This document shows, piece by piece, positions 43,972-48,673 of a stretch of 48,673 nucleotides of DNA. Under the pieces are notes generated by a model, which saw only the letters and a list, made by a program, of their open reading frames with translations, searched no databases and was not told the DNA's origin. Position 1 is the first letter of the stretch. Each line of letters opens with the position of its first letter. The DNA is from an uncultured Pelagibacteraceae bacterium (lineage in GTDB: Bacteria > Pseudomonadota > Alphaproteobacteria > Pelagibacterales > Pelagibacteraceae): positions 68,537-117,209 of the forward strand of contig CACKDD010000001.1 of NCBI GenBank assembly GCA_902598825.1. The letters run 5' to 3'. Position numbers and translations under genes: made by a program.

Positions 43972-45501
43972 TTAATACTTTAGTTTAATATCATCATATT
44001 TAAAAGCTTTGATAAGTAATGAAATCAAAAGGTAAAAAATTAATCCTAAAATCACTGAAAGTAACAAGTAAAATGATTTAAAGTAATAATCATAAACCAA
44101 TTGATTTTCAAAAAACATAATTACATATTTGAAAAAAATACCCATTAAAAATGATGAAAATGATATCTTAATAAATCTTATTATAAAAATTTCATTAAAT
44201 TGAAACAAATCTCTATTTTTTAAAAAAATGAATAATATTATAGAATTGAACCAAGAAGAAATACTAGTAGCGATAGGTATAATTATAAAGCCAACGCTTT
44301 TAAAATAATAAATACTTATAATTACATTTAGAATTACTGAAAATAAAGAAATATAAAATGGTGTCTTGGTATCATGATTTGCGAAAAAAAAGGTCGAAAA
44401 AACTTTTATTAAAGCAAAAGCTGGCAAACCAAGACCAAAATAAAAAAGTGCTTTTGCAGAATTAGTTACAGCTTCTTCAGTAAAAGAACCATAACCAAAT
44501 AAAGCTGAAATAATTACATCTGATCCAATAAACAAAGCAACAGATGCGGGTAAGCTTAGAAACATACTCAATTCCAATGCTTTATTTTGAACTTGTAAAA
44601 TTTTTTTCTTTTTTTTTAGATAAACATATTTTGATAATTGAGGTAAAACAACAACACCAATAGCAATCCCAGCAATTGCTAGATTTATTTGATAAATTCT
44701 ATCAGCATAATATAAATATGATACCGCACTTGCTTGAAAAGAAGCAATAATTGTTCCAATTAGTATATTTATTTGTGTAACTCCCGAAGAAAAAATACTT
44801 GGTAAAAGTTTTTTAAAAAAAAATTTTACTTTATTGTCAATCTTAAATTTAAAATTTAAATCTATAACATAAAATTTTTTAACAAATCTATATAAGAAAA
44901 TTAATTGTAACAATCCAGCTGCAGATACTCCATAAGAAAGAAAGTAAATTAATTCATCACCTAAATATTTTCCAAAAACTAAAATACTTATTAAAACTAA
45001 ATTTAAGATAATAGGTGCTGCTGAAGCTACAGCAAATTTATTATGAGAATTAAGTATTGCAGCAAAAAAAGAAGATAAGCTTACAAACAGTAAAAAGGGG
45101 AAAGTTATTCTTGTTAAATTGATAGCCAGTTCAATTTTTTCTTTATTTTCAACAAAACCAGGAGCTATTAAACCCACAAAGGTAGGCATAAAAAGTTCAA
45201 CAACTAAAACTAAAAAAAATAAACCTAAAAATAATAAATTAAAAATTTGATTAGCAAATTTTATCGATTTAGAATTTTTTTTTACTAACTCTTCAGTATA
45301 GCTTGGAACAAAAGCAGCATTGAATGTGCCTTCAGCGAATAATCTTCTAAAAGTATTTGGTATTCTAAAAGCTACAAAAAAAGTATCCGCTAAAAAACTT
45401 GTTCCAAGAAAAATTGCAATTAGTACATCCCTTAAATAACCAAGTATTCTGCTGATTATAGTATAAAAACCAAAAGTGCCTGTTGACTTAACTAAATTCA
45501 T
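43972..45501 (-). CDS. murJ: Lipid II flippase MurJ
   Basis: A MOP-superfamily transporter that flips lipid II for peptidoglycan synthesis. 509 residues with about 14 membrane helices. The N-terminus TGTFGFYTIISRILGYLRDVLIAIFLGTS..ADTFFVAFRIPNTFRRLFAEGTFNAAFVPSY is diagnostic and carries the conserved Arg and Asp of the central cavity. It is the first gene of the long minus-strand run and is divergent from maeB over 50 bases. Confidence 0.95.
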   Translation of the reverse strand: MNLVKSTGTFGFYTIISRILGYLRDVLIAIFLGTSFLADTFFVAFRIPNTFRRLFAEGTFNAAFVPSYTEELVKKNSKSIKFANQIFNLLFLGLFFLVLVVELFMPTFVGLIAPGFVENKEKIELAINLTRITFPFLLFVSLSSFFAAILNSHNKFAVASAAPIILNLVLISILVFGKYLGDELIYFLSYGVSAAGLLQLIFLYRFVKKFYVIDLNFKFKIDNKVKFFFKKLLPSIFSSGVTQINILIGTIIASFQASAVSYLYYADRIYQINLAIAGIAIGVVVLPQLSKYVYLKKKKKILQVQNKALELSMFLSLPASVALFIGSDVIISALFGYGSFTEEAVTNSAKALFYFGLGLPAFALIKVFSTFFFANHDTKTPFYISLFSVILNVIISIYYFKSVGFIIIPIATSISSWFNSIILFIFLKNRDLFQFNEIFIIRFIKISFSSFLMGIFFKYVIMFFENQLVYDYYFKSFYLLLSVILGLIFYLLISLLIKAFKYDDIKLKY

Positions 45502-45551
45502 AAATCATATTAGTCTTAATTTTACCCCATTTGTACACCTAATTAAGATAA

Positions 45552-47837
45552 ATGAAAAAAACAAAAATAGATCATTACACTGATAAGGAAGCACTAGATT
45601 TTCATAGTCATAAAAAACCAGGGAAGATTGAAATTTCATCATCAAAAAATATGACTACCAAGAGAGATCTTGCATTAGCTTATTCTCCCGGGGTTGCTGC
45701 TCCAGTAAGAGCTATTAGCAATAATCCTGAGGCAGCATTTGACTATACAAGTAAAGGAAATCTTGTTGCTGTTATTAGTAATGGTTCAGCTATTTTAGGT
45801 ATGGGTAATCTAGGTGCTTTAGCATCTAAACCTGTAATGGAAGGAAAAGCCGTTTTATTTAAAAGATTTGCTGATATAGACTCAATCGATCTTGAGATTG
45901 ATTCTAATGATCCTGATCAGATTATAAATAGTATAAAAAATTTTGCACCAAGCTTTGGTGGTATAAATCTTGAGGATATTGCAGCTCCTGATTGTTTCAT
46001 TATTGAAGAAAAGCTCAAAGAAATTTTGGATATACCTGTTTTTCACGATGATCAACATGGCACCGCAATAATTACTACAGCTGCATTAATAAACGCTCTT
46101 GATATAAATAAAAAAAAAATTGATAAAATAAAAGTTGTCGTAAATGGTGCTGGAGCATCTGCCATGGCCTGTACAAATTTATTTAAAAAAAGTGGTGTTC
46201 CTCAAAAAAATATAACAATGATTGATAGACAAGGTGTAATATTTCGAGGAAGAGAAAATTTAAATCAATGGAAATCAAGTCATGCAATTGAAACACAAGA
46301 TCGAGATTTAAATGATGCAATTAAAAATGCAGATGTGTTTTTAGGATTATCCGCAAAAGGTGCTTTAACAAAAGATATGGTAAAAAAAATGGCAAAAAAC
46401 CCAATTATTTTTGCTTGTGCAAATCCAGATCCTGAAATTACACCAGAAGAAATTGAGGAAGTAAGAGATGATGCAATTATAGCAACCGGAAGGTCAGATT
46501 ATCCAAATCAGGTTAATAATTTAATAGGCTTTCCATATATTTTTAGAGGCGCTTTAGATGTAAGATCTAAAACAATCAATGAAGAAATGAAAGTAGCTGC
46601 TGCAAATGCGATTGCTAATCTTGCAAAAGAGGATGTTCCAGATGAAGTTGTTGCAGCAATGGGTGGTGAAAGACCACATTATGGCAAAGATTACATCATT
46701 CCATCGACATTTGACCCTAGATTAATAAGTGTTATTCCTGCTGCTGTGGCTCAGGCTGCAATAGATACTGGAGTTGCAAGAATCAAAATTAGTGATTTTG
46801 AGATTTATAAAGATCAACTTAAACAAAGATTAGATCCAACAGTAACTATAATGCAAGGTATTAATAGTTATATTAAAAAAAAACAAAAAAAAGTTGTTTT
46901 TGCAGACGGTGAAGATGAGAACACTCTTAAAGCTGCAATAGCTTTTAAAAATTCAAAATTAGGAACACCAATTTTAATTGGAAAAGAGGAGTTAATCAAA
47001 CAGCAAATAAAAAAAATTGGTTATAATGAAAATTTCGATATTGAAATTATTAATTCAAAAGACACCCTTAAAAGAGAAAAATATGTAAAATACTTATTTA
47101 AAAAACTTCAAAGAGAACAAGGTATGCTAGAGTGGGATTGTGATAGACTCATTAGAAATGATAGAGTTATTTGGGCTTCTTGTATGGTTGCTTGCAATGA
47201 TGCAGATGCCATGGTGACCGGAAATACTAGACGATACTCTTCCTCTTTAGAAAAAATTGTAAAAGTTGTGGACCCAAGACCTGGAGAGATTATGTTTGGT
47301 TTAAATTTAGTTGTTAATAGAGGTAAAACAATATTTATATGTGATACTTCAGTTATAGAATATCCTGACGCAAATCAACTAGCTGATATGGCTAAATCAG
47401 CTGCAAGGGTTGTTAAGCTTTTTGGTTTTGATCCTAAAGTTGCTTTTTTATCTCACTCTACTTTTGGCCAACCAGTGACTGATAGAACCAAAAGAATAAG
47501 CGATGCAGTTGAGATTTTAAAAAAGAGTAATGTAGATTTCAAATTTGATGGAGAGATGCAGCCAGATGTTGCGCTTGAAGAAGTATATAAAGAGCTTTAT
47601 CCTTTTTCTGAAATAGTTGGTAGTTCAAATGTACTAATAATGCCAAGTCAGCACAGCGCGGCTATTTCTTATAAAATGATTAAATCTATGAGTAGGGCAA
47701 AAGTTATCGGTCCACTACTAATTGGTTTAGGTCTTCCAATTGAAATAGCACCACTAAGATCTTCTACATCGGAAATTATTAATTTAGCATCTATAGCTGC
47801 ATATTCTGCAGATGTCATTAATTACAAAAAAAATTAA
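45552..47837 (+). CDS. maeB: NADP-dependent malic enzyme with phosphotransacetylase-like domain
   Basis: Converts malate to pyruvate and CO2. The malic domain (about residues 1-425) has LALAYSPGVAAPVRAI, FKRFADIDSIDLEID, FHDDQHGTAI and the NAD-fold VVNGAGASAMAC. The C-terminal domain (about 430-761) is a phosphate acetyl/butyryltransferase relative, usually inactive and regulatory in the MaeB family (acetyl-CoA sensitive). 761 residues is the expected length. The stop overlaps the BON gene stop in TTAA. Confidence 0.96.
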   Translation: MKKTKIDHYTDKEALDFHSHKKPGKIEISSSKNMTTKRDLALAYSPGVAAPVRAISNNPEAAFDYTSKGNLVAVISNGSAILGMGNLGALASKPVMEGKAVLFKRFADIDSIDLEIDSNDPDQIINSIKNFAPSFGGINLEDIAAPDCFIIEEKLKEILDIPVFHDDQHGTAIITTAALINALDINKKKIDKIKVVVNGAGASAMACTNLFKKSGVPQKNITMIDRQGVIFRGRENLNQWKSSHAIETQDRDLNDAIKNADVFLGLSAKGALTKDMVKKMAKNPIIFACANPDPEITPEEIEEVRDDAIIATGRSDYPNQVNNLIGFPYIFRGALDVRSKTINEEMKVAAANAIANLAKEDVPDEVVAAMGGERPHYGKDYIIPSTFDPRLISVIPAAVAQAAIDTGVARIKISDFEIYKDQLKQRLDPTVTIMQGINSYIKKKQKKVVFADGEDENTLKAAIAFKNSKLGTPILIGKEELIKQQIKKIGYNENFDIEIINSKDTLKREKYVKYLFKKLQREQGMLEWDCDRLIRNDRVIWASCMVACNDADAMVTGNTRRYSSSLEKIVKVVDPRPGEIMFGLNLVVNRGKTIFICDTSVIEYPDANQLADMAKSAARVVKLFGFDPKVAFLSHSTFGQPVTDRTKRISDAVEILKKSNVDFKFDGEMQPDVALEEVYKELYPFSEIVGSSNVLIMPSQHSAAISYKMIKSMSRAKVIGPLLIGLGLPIEIAPLRSSTSEIINLASIAAYSADVINYKKN

Positions 47838-48427
47838 TTTTTTTGAATTCTTAAGTTTTCAACAAGTAAAATACTAGCTACTACATCTTCAACATCTAAA
47901 ATTTCTTTTGATTCTTGTATTACTAAATCTTTTTCATTTTTTGAGGATGCTATACCGTAAATATAGATTTTCTTTTTATACGTATCAATTTGATAATTAG
48001 TAGCTTTTATTTCTTTATTAAAAATTAATGCTGTTCTCAACTGGGAAGTAATTAAAATGTCTTTTGCAGATTGTTTAAAATCAAATTCTTCTTTTATCTT
48101 TATATCATTTCTAACAGATCTGACCCCCTCTGTTTCCCATGCTACTTTTGTCAGTTTAAGTTTTTCTTCAGGATCTTCGACTTTACCTGTCAAAAAAATT
48201 CTACCATCTAAAACCTTCGATTTAACAGATAAAAAATAATTTTTATCAATTAGAAGAATTCTAGCTGATAAATTTTTCTGCATGATAGAGTCATCAATTT
48301 GTGTGCCTAATGATCTTGGATCAATCGCAACACTAACTCCAGTTCCAAAAATACCTGTTGATGACACACCAACACAATTATTTAAAATTAAACTAATTAA
48401 TATTAAAATAATAAATTTATTTTTCAT
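47834..48427 (-). CDS. BON-domain outer-membrane lipoprotein
   Basis: 197 residues. The signal sequence MKNKFIILILISLILNNC ends in a lipidation Cys18, though the lipobox LNNC is unusual. Two BON repeats follow (about residues 50-120 and 125-190, each with the GxVxDxEEKLKL...VWxTEGVRSVRND pattern), as in OsmY/DolP. These bind membranes and envelope proteins. It overlaps the rsmI end by 11 bases; the rsmI-BON lipoprotein pairing is common in proteobacteria. Confidence 0.85.
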   Translation of the reverse strand: MKNKFIILILISLILNNCVGVSSTGIFGTGVSVAIDPRSLGTQIDDSIMQKNLSARILLIDKNYFLSVKSKVLDGRIFLTGKVEDPEEKLKLTKVAWETEGVRSVRNDIKIKEEFDFKQSAKDILITSQLRTALIFNKEIKATNYQIDTYKKKIYIYGIASSKNEKDLVIQESKEILDVEDVVASILLVENLRIQKN

Positions 48428-48673
48428 TTTTTATTGTTAAACAGTAATCATAAATAACTTTTTTTGGAATCTTATTATTCTCATTTATAATACTTGAAAT
48501 TTCTTTTACACTTAATTTATTGATCATTTTATTAATAATTCTTTTATCTGATTCATTTAAAATTTGGGAAATTTTTTTATCTTCATTTTTTTCTGATATA
48601 ACAATTGTTAATTCACCTTTTAAGTTAGATTTAAACAACTCTAATTTATCGATTTCAGATCTATAAAATTCTT
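48417..48673 (-). CDS. rsmI: 16S rRNA 2'-O-ribose C1402 methyltransferase RsmI, C-terminal part
   Basis: The frame is open to the right edge, so the gene's 5' end is outside. The visible end (EFYRSEIDKLELF..LKGELTIVISEKN, then a helical SDKRIINKMINKLSVKEISSIIN) matches the RsmI C-terminus, which follows the SAM-dependent methylase domain. RsmI methylates C1402 in the decoding centre. A TTG at 48638 is only an internal codon. Confidence 0.8.
   Translation of the reverse strand, partial: EFYRSEIDKLELFKSNLKGELTIVISEKNEDKKISQILNESDKRIINKMINKLSVKEISSIINENNKIPKKVIYDYCLTIKNEK

Overview
The window is a dense, very AT-rich bacterial chromosome segment with almost no spacer DNA. Lys, Asn and Ile codons dominate and A/T homopolymers are everywhere. 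Several gene orders are alphaproteobacterial: helicase/fdxA/carD, ubiE-ubiB-coaBC-dut, argH-lptM-lysA, irr-fabA-fabB-fabI, mutM/rpsT/dnaA, and murJ-trpS-nfuA...tsaB-fur-miaB-phoH-ybeY-lnt-metK-nusA-infB-rbfA-rpsO-pnp. Low GC, very short spacers and reduced operons point to a streamlined marine SAR11 (Pelagibacterales) genome. This is inferred from content; there is no rRNA here to confirm it. No phage, IS, CRISPR or toxin-antitoxin locus was seen, and no gene-free stretch exceeds about 300 bases.

Layout. 1-2.3 kb (+): 3' end of a helicase gene, a TerB-like protein, ferredoxin FdxA, and a CarD regulator with a lysine-rich tail, ending in a hairpin terminator. 2.3-4.4 kb (-): a 25-residue Lys/Arg-rich protein, a long-chain acyl-CoA synthetase, and tRNA-Leu(CAA) abutting that synthetase's start codon. 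4.5-9.5 kb: YqaA-like membrane protein, DsbB and Coq7 (+); HNH endonuclease and esterase (-); HIG1 protein (+); TlpA thioredoxin (-); argH (+). 9.5-11.6 kb (+): lptM (43 aa), lysA, plsC. 11.6-15.5 kb (-): mutM, rpsT, dnaA, dnaN. 15.6-20.7 kb (+): ubiE, ubiB, coaBC, dut, a MoeB/ThiF-like protein and an SH3 protein.

20.7-24.6 kb is the most accessory-looking part. It holds a 59-aa zinc-ribbon gene, a DUF2061 membrane protein, a 2-oxoglutarate/iron oxygenase, catalase-peroxidase KatG, and an Irr-like Fur-family regulator divergent from fabA-fabB-fabI. Near-identical 15-bp Fur-family (PerR-box-like) operators sit in the katG promoter and in the irr/fabA spacer. Three related boxes precede the zinc-ribbon gene. 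Together they look like a small iron- and peroxide-responsive regulon.

27.2-45.5 kb (-) is one nearly continuous run of translation, ribosome, tRNA-modification and envelope genes, interrupted only by a polysaccharide deacetylase gene on the other strand. Compared with the usual alphaproteobacterial order, several genes are missing (rimI, corC, trmB, rimP, ylxR, truB), and tsaB is reduced to its N-terminal half. nusA has its own promoter, followed by a strong hairpin with a T-tract directly before its Shine-Dalgarno sequence, which suggests attenuation. 45.5-48.7 kb: maeB (+), a BON-domain lipoprotein (-), and the 3' end of rsmI (-), cut by the window edge.
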